Shown in pieces: positions 17,373 through 26,134 of a stretch of DNA of 64,000 nt (within the stretch, counting starts at the first letter, position 1; each line of letters starts with the position of its first letter). The translations under genes were made by a program, and so were the position numbers. Below the pieces are notes generated by a model. That model made no database searches. It had not been told where the DNA came from and saw only the letters and a list, made by a program, of their open reading frames with translations. This stretch comes from Pseudomonas alloputida (GTDB lineage: Bacteria > Pseudomonadota > Gammaproteobacteria > Pseudomonadales > Pseudomonadaceae): assembly GCF_021283545.2 (NCBI RefSeq), contig NZ_CP128540.1, forward strand, positions 5,119,501-5,183,500. The letters are read 5' to 3'.

Positions 17373-18854
17373 ATGCCCTTACGTTCCGCTCTGTTCTCGC
17401 AGCGCTCGCTGATCGTTACCCTGCTCGTGTTACTGGCCTGCGGCTTCCTGGCCACCTCGCTGCTCAGCTACTCCTCCTCTCGCAGCGCCATCCGCGACGG
17501 CATCATCAATACCGAATTGCCGCTGACCTCCGACACTGTCTACTCGGAAATCCAGAAAGACCTGATCCGCCCGGTGCTGATCGCCTCGATGATGGCCCAG
17601 GACACCTTCCTGCGCGACTGGGTGCTGTCCGGCGAGCAGCATACCGAACGCATGACCCGCTACCTGAGCGAGGTCCTGGGCAAGCAGGACATCTTCACGT
17701 CCTTTTTCGTGTCCGATCGCACGCTGACCTACTACCAGGCCAAAGGCGTGCTCAAGCACGTCCAACCGGGCACCTGGCGTGATGCCTGGTATTTCCGTCT
17801 GCGTGAACTCAAGGCCCCTTATGAGATCAACGTCGACCTGGACATGGCCAACCAGGACAGCCTGACCGTGTTCATCAACTACCAGGTGCACGACTACCAG
17901 CAGCGCTTCATCGGCGCGGCAGGCGTAGGGCTGAGCGTATCGTCGGTGGTCAAGCTGATCGATCAGTACCAACGCCGCTACCAGCGCGCGGTGCTCTTCA
18001 CGGATGCCAAGGGCAAGGTGCTGTTGACCGGCTCCGAGGGTGGCCCGCATGGCTTGCAAGTCGGCCAGTTACTTAAGGACAACCCTGAGCTGAAGGCCAT
18101 GCTGGCCGAGCAGTGGGTGCCGGGCGAAGGCAGCCACGAGTACCATGACAGCGAAAACCACAGCCACTTTCTCAACGTTCGCCACCTGCCCGAACTGGAC
18201 TGGTACCTGTTGGTGGACAAACGCGAAACCGGCGTCCTCGACCGCATTCGCCACGCGCTGTACCTGAACCTGGCGATCTGTACGATGATCACCCTGGTGG
18301 TGCTGGCACTGGTGCATGCCATGGTCCGCCGCCACCAGGCCAGCACCGAAGCCTTGGCCACGCTCGACAGCCTCACCGGCTTGTACAACCGGCGCAGCTT
18401 CGACCTGCTCGCCGCCCAGGCGCTGCGAGAAGCCAGGCGCGACAGTAGCCCACTGGTGGCCTTGCTGATCGATCTGGACCACTTCAAGGCGCTGAACGAC
18501 AACCACGGCCACCTGGCAGGTGACGAAGTGCTACGCCAATTCGCCAATGTGCTGCAAGGCAGCCTGCGTCAGTCAGATATACTGTGCCGGTGGGGCGGTG
18601 AGGAATTCATCGTGCTGCTGCGCGAAGCTGAAGGCCGCCAGGCCATCGAGGTGGCAGAAAAAATCCGCCGACGCACCGAGCAGCTGACCTTCAGTTACGA
18701 CAACCAGCCGCTGCGGCTGACCACCAGCATCGGCCTGAGCAGCCTGCAACCGGGGGATACCCTGCACGCCCTGCTGACCCGCGCCGACCGCGCGCTTTAT
18801 CGTGCCAAGCAGGCTGGCCGCAACCGTGTCTGCAGTGAAACCCGCCATGAATGA
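17373..18854 (+). CDS. Membrane-bound diguanylate cyclase
   Basis: A 493-residue protein that should make c-di-GMP from GTP. A membrane helix at about residues 14-34 and a second at about 291-313 flank a 250-residue periplasmic sensor domain of Cache type (FTSFFVSDRTLTYYQ, FINYQVHDYQQRFIGAAGVGLSV). The cytoplasmic GGDEF domain starts DSLTGLYNRRSF and has the intact active site GGEEF at residues 408-412. An RxxD inhibitory site (Arg399 to Asp402) lies five residues before it, so product feedback is likely. Its end overlaps the CWC gene by 8 bases and rsuA follows closely, forming a three-gene operon. Confidence 0.93.
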   Translation: MPLRSALFSQRSLIVTLLVLLACGFLATSLLSYSSSRSAIRDGIINTELPLTSDTVYSEIQKDLIRPVLIASMMAQDTFLRDWVLSGEQHTERMTRYLSEVLGKQDIFTSFFVSDRTLTYYQAKGVLKHVQPGTWRDAWYFRLRELKAPYEINVDLDMANQDSLTVFINYQVHDYQQRFIGAAGVGLSVSSVVKLIDQYQRRYQRAVLFTDAKGKVLLTGSEGGPHGLQVGQLLKDNPELKAMLAEQWVPGEGSHEYHDSENHSHFLNVRHLPELDWYLLVDKRETGVLDRIRHALYLNLAICTMITLVVLALVHAMVRRHQASTEALATLDSLTGLYNRRSFDLLAAQALREARRDSSPLVALLIDLDHFKALNDNHGHLAGDEVLRQFANVLQGSLRQSDILCRWGGEEFIVLLREAEGRQAIEVAEKIRRRTEQLTFSYDNQPLRLTTSIGLSSLQPGDTLHALLTRADRALYRAKQAGRNRVCSETRHE

Positions 18855-19059
18855 CAAGCAACACTGCCCCGCTTGCGGTGCCCTCAACCATTGCAGCCTG
18901 GCCGACCCACGCCGTGCCACCCAGGCGTGTTGGTGCTACAGCGTGACCATCGACCCGGCCGTGCTCCAGGCCTTGCCCGACGAGCTGCGCAACAAGGCCT
19001 GTCTGTGCCCGCGCTGCGCCGCCGTTGAAGAACAGCTCCGTCCATCCGCTGCCCACTGA
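18847..19059 (+). CDS. Cysteine-rich CWC-family protein
   Basis: A 70-residue protein with paired cysteines CPAC (residues 7-10), CWC (about 29-31) and CLCPRC (about 53-58), matching the small CWC family of presumed zinc-binding proteins. The start ATG at 18847 overlaps the cyclase stop by 8 bases. It is often found next to rsuA-type genes in Pseudomonas. Function is unknown. Confidence 0.85.
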   Translation: MNDKQHCPACGALNHCSLADPRRATQACWCYSVTIDPAVLQALPDELRNKACLCPRCAAVEEQLRPSAAH

Positions 19060-19067
19060 TCGTTGCC

Positions 19068-19760
19068 ATGCGCCTTGACCGTTTCCTCGCCAACCTGCCC
19101 AGCTACAACCGCCAGAACGTTCGCCTGATGCTGGCGCAACGCCGCGTGCGAGTGGATGGCCAGGTAGTCAGCGACCCGCTGACCGACGTGCGTGAATTCA
19201 GCCGCGTAGAGCTGGACGAGCAACTGCTGCAGGCCGGCCGCCCGGCCCGCTACCTGATGCTGTACAAGCCCACTGGCTGCGTAAGCGCCACCCACGATCC
19301 GCAACACCGTACCGTTCTCGACCTGCTGCCAGCGGCGTTGCGAGATGACCTGCACATAGCCGGGCGCCTGGACTTCAACACCACCGGCCTGATGATCCTG
19401 ACCAACGATGGCCAATGGTCACGGCGCCTGACCCAGCCTGCCACCAAGCTGCCCAAGCATTATCTGGTGGACACCGAGGACGAGATTGGCGAGCACTATG
19501 TGGCCAAGTTTCGCGAGGGTTTCTATTTTGCCTTCGAAGACCTCACCACCCAACCTGCCCAGCTGGACATCCTCGGCCCCCACCGAGCCCGGCTGGCGAT
19601 CGTCGAGGGGCGTTACCACCAGGTCAAGCGCATGTTCGGGCATTTCAACAACAAGGTGATCGGGCTGCATCGGGAGAGCATGGGGGCGATCCGGCTGGAT
19701 CCGGGGTTGGCGCCGGGGGAGTATCGTGAACTGACGGCCAATGAGATAGCCACTGTCTAG
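19068..19760 (+). CDS. rsuA: 16S rRNA pseudouridine synthase (RsuA family)
   Basis: A 230-residue pseudouridine synthase that probably modifies U516 of 16S rRNA. The N-terminal S4 RNA-binding domain (residues about 1-60, MRLDRFLANLPSYNRQNVR) is followed by the catalytic domain with YKPTGCVSA and GRLDFNTTGLMILTNDG, where the aspartate is the nucleophile. The motif EGRYHQVKRMF is also family-typical. It is the last gene of the diguanylate cyclase operon. Confidence 0.93.
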   Translation: MRLDRFLANLPSYNRQNVRLMLAQRRVRVDGQVVSDPLTDVREFSRVELDEQLLQAGRPARYLMLYKPTGCVSATHDPQHRTVLDLLPAALRDDLHIAGRLDFNTTGLMILTNDGQWSRRLTQPATKLPKHYLVDTEDEIGEHYVAKFREGFYFAFEDLTTQPAQLDILGPHRARLAIVEGRYHQVKRMFGHFNNKVIGLHRESMGAIRLDPGLAPGEYRELTANEIATV

Positions 19761-20103
19761 GCCGTGACAGACAGCCCGTGTCGTCATACGACCGCTCAGC
19801 GACAAAAGTCACATTACTTACCGAACGGCACTTGCGCGATCCCCAACCCACTGCTTGAATCCAAATCGTCAGTCTGCATGTGACTACCAAGTCACACCTG
19901 CAGCCGATGACACTTTTTGCCGGCCACCCAAAGCCTAGATGCCTTGGGGCACGGCAAATTGCCCGCCAAAAACAATACCGTCGACGCAAGTGCCAAGGAT
20001 CGACACAGGGCCCCCGGATTATCTTCAGGCAAATGCCTACCTGTCATAAAGAACGTGCACCCTAGGTGACGCGAATACCCTTTTTGCGCCAGGAGTCGAT
20101 GAC
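19761..20103. other. Intergenic region upstream of phaG
   Basis: A 343-base spacer that is visibly more AT-rich than its flanks. I see no credible gene in it; the short open frames on both strands lack ribosome sites. It should hold the phaG promoter and 5' leader, but I cannot assign the boxes. Confidence 0.5.
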
Positions 20104-20991
20104 ATGAGGCCAGAAATCGCTGTACTTGATATCCAAGGTCAGTATCGGGTTTACACGGAGTTCTATCGCGCGGATGCGGCCGAAAACACGATCATCCTGA
20201 TCAACGGCTCGCTGGCCACCACGGCCTCGTTCGCCCAGACGGTACGTAACCTGCACCCACAGTTCAACGTGGTTCTGTTCGACCAGCCGTATTCAGGCAA
20301 GTCCAAGCCGCACAACCGTCAGGAACGGCTGATCAGCAAGGAGACCGAGGCGCATATCCTCCTTGAGCTGATCGAGCACTTCCAGGCAGACCACGTGATG
20401 TCTTTTTCGTGGGGTGGCGCAAGCACGCTGCTGGCGCTGGCGCACCAGCCGCGGTACGTGAAGAAGGCAGTGGTGAGTTCGTTCTCGCCAGTGATCAACG
20501 AGCCGATGCGCGACTATCTGGACCGTGGCTGCCAGTACCTGGCCGCCTGCGACCGTTATCAGGTCGGCAACCTGGTCAATGACACCATCGGCAAGCACTT
20601 GCCGTCGCTGTTCAAACGCTTCAACTACCGCCATGTGAGCAGCCTGGACAGCCACGAGTACGCACAGATGCACTTCCACATCAACCAGGTGCTGGAGCAC
20701 GACCTGGAACGTGCGCTGCAAGGCGCGCGCAATATCAACATCCCGGTGCTGTTCATCAACGGCGAGCGCGACGAGTACACCACAGTCGAGGATGCGCGGC
20801 AGTTCAGCAAGCATGTGGGCAGAAGCCAGTTCAGCGTGATCCGCGATGCGGGCCACTTCCTGGACATGGAGAACAAGACCGCCTGCGAGAACACCCGCAA
20901 TGTCATGCTGGGCTTCCTCAAGCCAACCGTGCGTGAACCCCGCCAACGTTACCAACCCGTGCAGCAGGGGCAGCATGCATTTGCCATCTGA
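20104..20991 (+). CDS. phaG: 3-hydroxyacyl-ACP thioesterase/transacylase PhaG
   Basis: Alpha/beta-hydrolase of 295 residues that links fatty-acid synthesis to medium-chain polyhydroxyalkanoate. It releases (R)-3-hydroxyacyl chains from ACP, for activation by a CoA ligase. The sequence matches P. putida PhaG as I know it over its whole length. The nucleophile elbow is FSWGGAS near residue 100; a GERDEYTT loop and DAGHFLD supply the acid and histidine of the triad. The oxyanion-side loop is INGSLATTASF. The protein is related to RhlA. It stands alone, 111 bases upstream of the tRNA-Gly gene that carries the ICE. Confidence 0.96.
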   Translation: MRPEIAVLDIQGQYRVYTEFYRADAAENTIILINGSLATTASFAQTVRNLHPQFNVVLFDQPYSGKSKPHNRQERLISKETEAHILLELIEHFQADHVMSFSWGGASTLLALAHQPRYVKKAVVSSFSPVINEPMRDYLDRGCQYLAACDRYQVGNLVNDTIGKHLPSLFKRFNYRHVSSLDSHEYAQMHFHINQVLEHDLERALQGARNINIPVLFINGERDEYTTVEDARQFSKHVGRSQFSVIRDAGHFLDMENKTACENTRNVMLGFLKPTVREPRQRYQPVQQGQHAFAI

Positions 20992-21102
20992 GCGGCTCGG
21001 CGCCTTGTAGCCAATACCCGCAGGCCACGGGGCGCCGACAAGCTTTTTTATAACTTGGGCTTCTAATTCGCTGAAGGTTCTGGTAAAAAGTCGAGCTCAG
21101 AT

Positions 21103-21176
21103 GCGGGTATAGTTTAGTGGCAAAACGAAAGCTTCCCAAGCTTTAGTTGAGGGTTCGATTCCCTCTACCCGCTCCA
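21103..21176 (+). tRNA. tRNA-Gly (anticodon CCC)
   Basis: A full cloverleaf: acceptor stem GCGGGTA/TACCCGC, anticodon arm AAAGC-TTCCCAA-GCTTT with anticodon CCC, T-arm with GGTTCGATTCC, discriminator T and encoded CCA at 21174-21176. It serves as the integration site of the downstream element. Confidence 0.97.
21154..21176 (+). other. Probable attL (left attachment site of the ICE)
   Basis: ICEs of this family recombine within the last 18 or so bases of a tRNA-Gly gene, and the integrase gene starts 242 bases beyond this 3' end in the expected orientation. The exact crossover cannot be fixed because the matching attR is outside the window. Confidence 0.65.
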
Positions 21177-21417
21177 CTTCGACTTTCCAGGGTCTTCCGC
21201 CGAACGCCAGGGAACGTCGTAAGTCATTGTCAGGATTGAGGATTTTCACCCAATATCGATCCACTGACATCCAGCGAAATCCACTCACAGCCGGTTCCAA
21301 CTGGTACGTTGAGTGGTACATTGGCAATGCGGAGGTTCCCAAAACCGTATTGTTGCTGGAGGAGCCGGGGTTCCGTCGGGAACATGGCATCCAACTCGTT
21401 TCGCAGGAGTTGGGCTC

Positions 21418-23346
21418 ATGCTTTCAGACCTCCAGGTTCGACAGGCCAAGGTGACCGGCAAGGCGTATTCGCTTGTCGATTTCGACGGTCTCTACTTCCA
21501 TATCTCAGCCACCGGCTTCAAGGCCTGGCACTTCCGCTTCACTTGGGGCGGCAAGCGCGAGCGCATGTCCTTCGGCGGCTATCCCGCGCTTTCCCTGAAA
21601 GATGCCCGTCATCTGCGCGACGAGGCCCGGGCCATGCTGGCCAAGGACATCAACCCGCATTCGGAACGCAAGCGCAAACGCCACGTGATTGTCCTGGCGG
21701 GCGAGCACACCTTCCAGGCCATCTACGACAAATGGCTGGCCCACCGCAGCCTCTCTCTGGAAAATGAGGGCCGCCAGAGCACGCCCAAACAGATCGGGCG
21801 CGTCTTCGCCAAGGATGTGTTTCCCGTATTGCGCCACCTGACCGTCTACGACGTCACTCGCGCCCACCTGCTGGACATCATCGGCAGAGTGGAAAAACGT
21901 GGCTCGCTGTCGGTCGCCGAGAAGCTGCGCACCTGGTTCAGCCAGCTATTCACCTACGCCTCGGTGGTGGTGCCCAACATGGGCGACAACCCGGCCAAGG
22001 ATTTGGATGTGGTGGCGATGCCGCTGCCGCCGGTGGAGAACAACCCCTTTTTGCGCATGCCCGAACTGCCGGCCATGCTGCAGACGTTGCGCAAGTACAG
22101 CGGCCGCCTGAATACGCAACTGGGTCTACGTCTGCTGCTGCTCACGGGCGTGCGCACCGGTGAATTGCGCTACGCCACGCCCGATCAGTTCGATCTGGAG
22201 CGCGGTCTGTGGATCATCCCGGTTGTCAGGCTCAAGCAACGCAAGCAGCTCACCAAGAAGAAGCGCCAGCGTTTCGCCGACATCCCGCCGTACATCGTGC
22301 CACTGTCGTTGCAGGCACAAGAAGTCGTTCGTCATCTGCTGGGAAATCTGAAGCCAGCGCAGGTCTATCTCATCCCCGGTGATTGGTGCCTGAAAAAACC
22401 TCTCAGCGAGAACACGCTCAATGGCGCGCTCAAGCGCATGGGCTATGAAGATCAGCTCACTGGGCACGGCGTTCGCGCCACCGTATCGACCGCGCTCAAT
22501 GAATTGGGCTATCCGCCCAAGTGGGTAGACGCCCAACTCTCGCATGCCGATCCGGATCGGATCAGCGCGACCTACAACCACGCCGAGTACGTCGAGCAGC
22601 GCCGCGTCATGATGCAAGACTGGGCCGACCGCCTGGACTTGTTCGAGCAGAATCAGCTCGAAGTTGCCAGCACGCACCTGACCATCACGCTGCAGGGTCT
22701 GCCCACGATTGCCGGACAGGCGGCAGCGCAGCCGCCCGCCCTGAATCCAAACGCCCCTCAGTTGATCGTTGCGCCTGCACCGGATGCGCCAGCGGTTCCA
22801 GCTTCCGTCTATCGACTTTCGGCGGTGCATCTGCCCGAGTACGCGCGACCCACGCTGTCAGAGGTGCAGCGCGAGCGCTTGCAATTGCTGGAGATGTTCG
22901 AGGCATCCCACAACCTGTCGGTGGCCGACTACGCCAAGCTGGTTGGCAAGTCCCGCCGCTGGATCACTTACGAGATTCAGGCTGGCAATCTCCTGTCGAT
23001 CCATCTGGGTCACCGTGGACAGCGCGTCCCGGACTGGCAACTCGACCCCATCAAACGCAAGCTGATTCAGGCTGTCCTGAAGCTGGTGCCGCGCGGCATC
23101 GACACCTGGCACATCTATCACGCACTGCTGCGGCCATACGATGCCCTGGGCAAGTGTCCAGTCATCGAGGCAGTCGATCCGACCAACCTGCATCTTGCAG
23201 CTCGACTGGTCGCCGCACATGCCATAGAAACCGATGAGCTTGCAGAGCAATCGGAAGTATCTCCGGTGCTGGCCAGGCAGACTGTAGAGCGCCTGGTAAA
23301 AACGGCAATGTTGGTTGATACGCCCGAAGATCTGGTCGCCCGTTGA
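21418..23346 (+). CDS. int: ICE tyrosine recombinase (P4/clc-type integrase with long C-terminus)
   Basis: Site-specific integrase of 642 residues. The start is ATG 21418 (MLSDLQVRQAKVTGKAYSL) behind AGGAG; the longer in-frame N-terminus has no ribosome site. An N-terminal DUF4102-type arm-binding region (GLYFHISATGFKAWHFRF, RMSFGGYPALSLKDAR) precedes the catalytic domain, with Arg246 (GVRTGEL), His350-x-x-Arg353 (HGVRATVS), a later His in LSHADPD and the probable nucleophile Tyr386 (ATYNHAEY). About 240 extra C-terminal residues, with a HTH-like segment (SVADYAKLVGKSRRWITYEIQAGNL), distinguish ICEclc-like integrases from ordinary P4 integrases. It mediates insertion at tRNA-Gly. Confidence 0.93.
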   Translation: MLSDLQVRQAKVTGKAYSLVDFDGLYFHISATGFKAWHFRFTWGGKRERMSFGGYPALSLKDARHLRDEARAMLAKDINPHSERKRKRHVIVLAGEHTFQAIYDKWLAHRSLSLENEGRQSTPKQIGRVFAKDVFPVLRHLTVYDVTRAHLLDIIGRVEKRGSLSVAEKLRTWFSQLFTYASVVVPNMGDNPAKDLDVVAMPLPPVENNPFLRMPELPAMLQTLRKYSGRLNTQLGLRLLLLTGVRTGELRYATPDQFDLERGLWIIPVVRLKQRKQLTKKKRQRFADIPPYIVPLSLQAQEVVRHLLGNLKPAQVYLIPGDWCLKKPLSENTLNGALKRMGYEDQLTGHGVRATVSTALNELGYPPKWVDAQLSHADPDRISATYNHAEYVEQRRVMMQDWADRLDLFEQNQLEVASTHLTITLQGLPTIAGQAAAQPPALNPNAPQLIVAPAPDAPAVPASVYRLSAVHLPEYARPTLSEVQRERLQLLEMFEASHNLSVADYAKLVGKSRRWITYEIQAGNLLSIHLGHRGQRVPDWQLDPIKRKLIQAVLKLVPRGIDTWHIYHALLRPYDALGKCPVIEAVDPTNLHLAARLVAAHAIETDELAEQSEVSPVLARQTVERLVKTAMLVDTPEDLVAR

Positions 23347-23353
23347 GCTGAGG

Positions 23354-23373
23354 CCGGACGGCAGCCCGTCCGG
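23354..23373 (+). terminator. Hairpin after the integrase gene
   Basis: CCGGACGG/CCGTCCGG, an 8-bp stem with a CAGC loop, begins 5 bases after the integrase stop codon. No T-run follows, so it is a probable but not canonical terminator. Confidence 0.6.
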
Positions 23374-23897
23374 TCAAGGTCCAAGCAGGGAACCAATAGG
23401 TCGATCGTTGCATGACCACCCGCCAACTCGCGATTTCCAAGTATTGGCAGGCAGTGTTTAGCGTCGAATCTGCGCTTGGCAGTCACCATAGGCGACTTCT
23501 CTGTGATGCTATCTCGCTATATCAGTATCCTGATCGGATATGACGCCAGCGGATTTCCGCAGCCAATCCCAAGCCCCGATCAATAGATTCCGACCGCTCG
23601 CAGCTTTTTCAAACCGCTGCCGTATCAGACCATACCGATACGGTTTTGCGTGAACCGCCACTTCTCACGATCCTGATAGCGCAAGCGTCACTGTCGAGCC
23701 GCGACGGACGCTCGCTTTTCTTGTGCTCAATGGATTTTTGTACATCGAGCACACAACGCCTACTCGTTGCGCGAACTGATCAGAAGTAATCAAAAGCGGG
23801 CGTCATCACTCGCGTCTTGCGCGGACAACAGGCCGACCATGGGGACGGCTGCAAAAGCAGTCGGCCCTGTAGTTCTTCTCCTGGAAGGAGACGGAGC
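23374..23897. other. Non-coding region downstream of the integrase
   Basis: A 524-base stretch, AT-richer than the surrounding ICE. It contains an inverted repeat CCGTATC/GATACGG (23620-23626 and 23637-23643) and several partial GATAT/ATATC elements at 23515-23545. I see no convincing gene. The region probably holds the promoter(s) of the following regulatory and partition operon, and possibly recombination-directionality or regulator sites. Confidence 0.5.
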
Positions 23898-24653
23898 ATG
23901 CACGAGAACAAAAATGATGCACCAACATCAAAGGTGTTCTACCGCCCGCTCGAAGCGTCCATCCGCTGGGCCGGACTGCTGCGATACGAGCAGGTGATTC
24001 TGGCTTCGGTCTCGTCGCCGATGAATCTGCCGCAGTCGCTGGACTGCCCACGTTTGGGCGAACTGCGGCTGTACACCGACCGCATCTATGACGGCATCCT
24101 CAACGGGGAACTGCCCTTCGGGCAGCACGGCATCACGACGCGCGACACCACGTTGATCGAATCGCCTGATCTGACGGTGCGCCATGTCGATCTGAAGTGC
24201 TGGATGCGCCAGCACTACCCCGAGCAGCGGCCCGGCTTTCTCTTCTCCCGCAGCGAGCGCATCACCCATCCCTTCATCTCTCTGGAAACAGGGCAAGCCA
24301 TGCTGGTCGAACGCCAGGCTTTGAAATCCGTCCTGGAACAGACCAAACGTCAGCTTCGCGAGTTGCAGGACAAGCATGACGCGCTGCTCAAGCAGCCCAC
24401 GGTGATTCCGGCATGCGCGCAGTGTCCGATCAGTGATCGAGCCGAGGCCACCTACCTGAACATCGTTGGCGGCCTGTTGGAGCTGATGCTCGGCCAGTCG
24501 CCATCGGGCACGCCGTACTCCAGCTTCAAGACGCAGGAGGCCGTGGTCAGCGCGCTGGTCGCCCATCACAGCGGCGCCATGGGCATCGCGGAGCGGACAT
24601 TGAACGGTAAGTTTGCCACCGCCAGGCGCCGGCTGCGTAGCGCCTCCCGCTGA
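23898..24653 (+). CDS. Conserved ICE protein of unknown function
   Basis: A 251-residue soluble protein; the ATG at 23898 (MHENKNDAPTSKVFYRPLE) is 4 bases after GGAG. The middle (about residues 140-172) is predicted coiled coil (RQALKSVLEQTKRQLRELQDK), followed by a CAQC pair and a C-terminal basic segment (NGKFATARRRLRSASR). I do not recognise a domain. Its position ahead of alpA-parA-parB is typical of this ICE family, so a regulatory or maintenance role is plausible but unproven. Confidence 0.75.
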   Translation: MHENKNDAPTSKVFYRPLEASIRWAGLLRYEQVILASVSSPMNLPQSLDCPRLGELRLYTDRIYDGILNGELPFGQHGITTRDTTLIESPDLTVRHVDLKCWMRQHYPEQRPGFLFSRSERITHPFISLETGQAMLVERQALKSVLEQTKRQLRELQDKHDALLKQPTVIPACAQCPISDRAEATYLNIVGGLLELMLGQSPSGTPYSSFKTQEAVVSALVAHHSGAMGIAERTLNGKFATARRRLRSASR

Positions 24654-24684
24654 GATTTGCCAGCTTGTATGTGCAGTCGCGGAG

Positions 24685-24698
24685 ATTGCATTTGCAAT
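24685..24698. promoter_or_regulatory. Palindrome upstream of alpA
   Basis: ATTGCA-TT-TGCAAT is a 6-bp perfect inverted repeat with a two-base centre, 74 bases upstream of alpA in an AT-rich pocket. It could be an operator for AlpA or another ICE regulator; that is inference from position only. Confidence 0.4.
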
Positions 24699-24771
24699 GT
24701 CTTTTCGCAGCCGTGTCTATTGAATAGAGGTCACGCCAACAAACGCCGCTGAGCGTTCAGGAGTGACTGCC

Positions 24772-24984
24772 ATGTCGCAAACATCTGTACTGCAGCCAAA
24801 CGAGCGCCGCATCCTGCGCTTGGAAGAAGTCGAAGCGAAATCAGGTTTCAAGCGCGCCCACATCTACAACCTGATGAAGAAACGCCAGTTCCCGCAGGCC
24901 CTGCGTCTGGGCGTGCGCGCCGTGGGCTGGGACTCCATCGAAATCGATCAGTGGATCGACGAGCGCGTCAACAACCGGGCCTGA
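24772..24984 (+). CDS. alpA: AlpA-family DNA-binding regulator
   Basis: A 70-residue helix-turn-helix protein of the MerR-like AlpA group. The segment ILRLEEVEAKSGFKRAHIYNLMKKRQFP is the recognition motif, and VGWDSIEIDQWIDERV is the usual C-terminal wing. The start at 24772 follows CAGGAG at 9 bases. AlpA proteins act as excisionase regulators or activators in P4-like elements; here it heads the partition genes parA-hicA-like-parB. Confidence 0.9.
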   Translation: MSQTSVLQPNERRILRLEEVEAKSGFKRAHIYNLMKKRQFPQALRLGVRAVGWDSIEIDQWIDERVNNRA

Positions 24985-25026
24985 CCCGTTCTCCCGCGGA
25001 CTTTTCATCTTGACACGGAGAACGCC

Positions 25027-25902
25027 ATGCAGGTCGTATCCATCATTTCAACCAAAGGTGGGGTCGGCAAGACTACCACCGCTGCGAACCTCGGCGGTCT
25101 CGCTGCGGACGCCGGACTGCGCGTGCTGCTGCTCGACCTCGATGTGCAGCCCACCTTGTCCTCATACTATGAGCTGGCTCACCGCGCGCCGGGCGGTATC
25201 TATGAATTGCTGGCCTTCAACGAGCGCGACCTCGACCAGCTTGTGTCCCGCACGATCATCGCGGGCCTGGACTTGGTGCTCTCCAACGACCACCGAGGCG
25301 AACTGAACACTTTGCTGCTGCACGCGCCGGACGGGCGCTTGCGGCTGCGGCATCTGCTTCCGGCGCTCAATCCCCTCTACGACCTGGTGCTGATCGACAC
25401 CCAGGGCGCGCGCTCGGTGCTGCTGGAGATGGCGGTGCTGGCCTCCGACCTCGCACTGTCACCCGTGACCCCGGAAATTCTCGCCGCCCGCGAGCTGCGG
25501 CGCGGCACCATGCAGTTGCTGGAGGACATTGCACCGTACCGGCAGCTGGGCATCGCGCCGCCGCCGCTGCATCTGCTCATCAACCGCGTCCATCCGGTGT
25601 CCGCCAACGCCCGCCTGATCCAGCAGGCGCTGCGCGATCTGTTCCAGGACCATGCTGACATCCGTGTGTTGGCTACCGACGTGCCGGCCATTGAGGCTTA
25701 TCCGCGTGCTGCTACGCGCGGCCTGCCGGTGCATCGGGTCGAGTACCGCCAGCCAGTGGGCAGAGTCGCTCCCGCCGCGCTCGCCACCATGCGCGATCTT
25801 GCCGGCGAATTGCTCCCGCAGTGGCAGGATCGATTTGCCGCAGTGTCCGGCCGTCCGCCACAGCCTCTTGATACCAGGAGGCCCCATGGCCAACGCACAT
25901 GA
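25027..25902 (+). CDS. parA: ParA/Soj-type partition ATPase
   Basis: A 291-residue deviant Walker ATPase that should segregate or stabilise the ICE when excised. The Walker A motif KGGVGKTT is at residues 10-17 with the signature lysine. LLLDLDVQPTLSSYY is the A' motif and LVLIDTQGARS is Walker B. No N-terminal HTH, so it is the short type. Its end overlaps the next small gene by 17 bases, and parB follows, so all three are co-expressed. In ICEclc the equivalent genes influence stability and the transfer-competent state. Confidence 0.93.
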   Translation: MQVVSIISTKGGVGKTTTAANLGGLAADAGLRVLLLDLDVQPTLSSYYELAHRAPGGIYELLAFNERDLDQLVSRTIIAGLDLVLSNDHRGELNTLLLHAPDGRLRLRHLLPALNPLYDLVLIDTQGARSVLLEMAVLASDLALSPVTPEILAARELRRGTMQLLEDIAPYRQLGIAPPPLHLLINRVHPVSANARLIQQALRDLFQDHADIRVLATDVPAIEAYPRAATRGLPVHRVEYRQPVGRVAPAALATMRDLAGELLPQWQDRFAAVSGRPPQPLDTRRPHGQRT

Positions 25903-26134
25903 ACTGGCCCGAGGTCACAGCCGGCTGCGCGCCCTGATCGAGTTCGCCGTGGGCGAAGGCTGGCACGTCAAGCGCACGGCGGGCGGTCACCTCAAGTTCA
26001 CCAAGTCAGGCTGCGCCGCGATCTACACCAGTTCGACGGCCAGCGATCACCGGGCAGCCCTCAACGCCCGTGCGCAGATCCGTCGCGCCGAGCGCGAGAC
26101 CCGATCCCAAGCGCAGGGGGGCGGCCATGACTGA
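25886..26134 (+). CDS. HicA-like small protein between parA and parB
   Basis: An 82-residue protein starting MANAHELARG behind CAGGAGG. The core LIEFAVGEGWHVKRTAGGHLKFTKSG resembles the HicA/YcfA double-stranded-RNA-binding fold, with the conserved G-H pair in the position of HicA's catalytic histidine. The C-terminus is basic and unlike classical HicA. It overlaps parA by 17 bases and parB by 8. No HicB antitoxin gene is adjacent. By position it corresponds to the gene called shi in ICEclc, which was linked to growth inhibition of transfer-competent cells; identity with shi is my inference. Confidence 0.7.
   Translation: MANAHELARGHSRLRALIEFAVGEGWHVKRTAGGHLKFTKSGCAAIYTSSTASDHRAALNARAQIRRAERETRSQAQGGGHD

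Noticed and set aside
19880..20065. A 61-codon open frame upstream of phaG
   Set aside because: No ribosome site, atypical composition and no family resemblance; the region reads as a promoter and leader.
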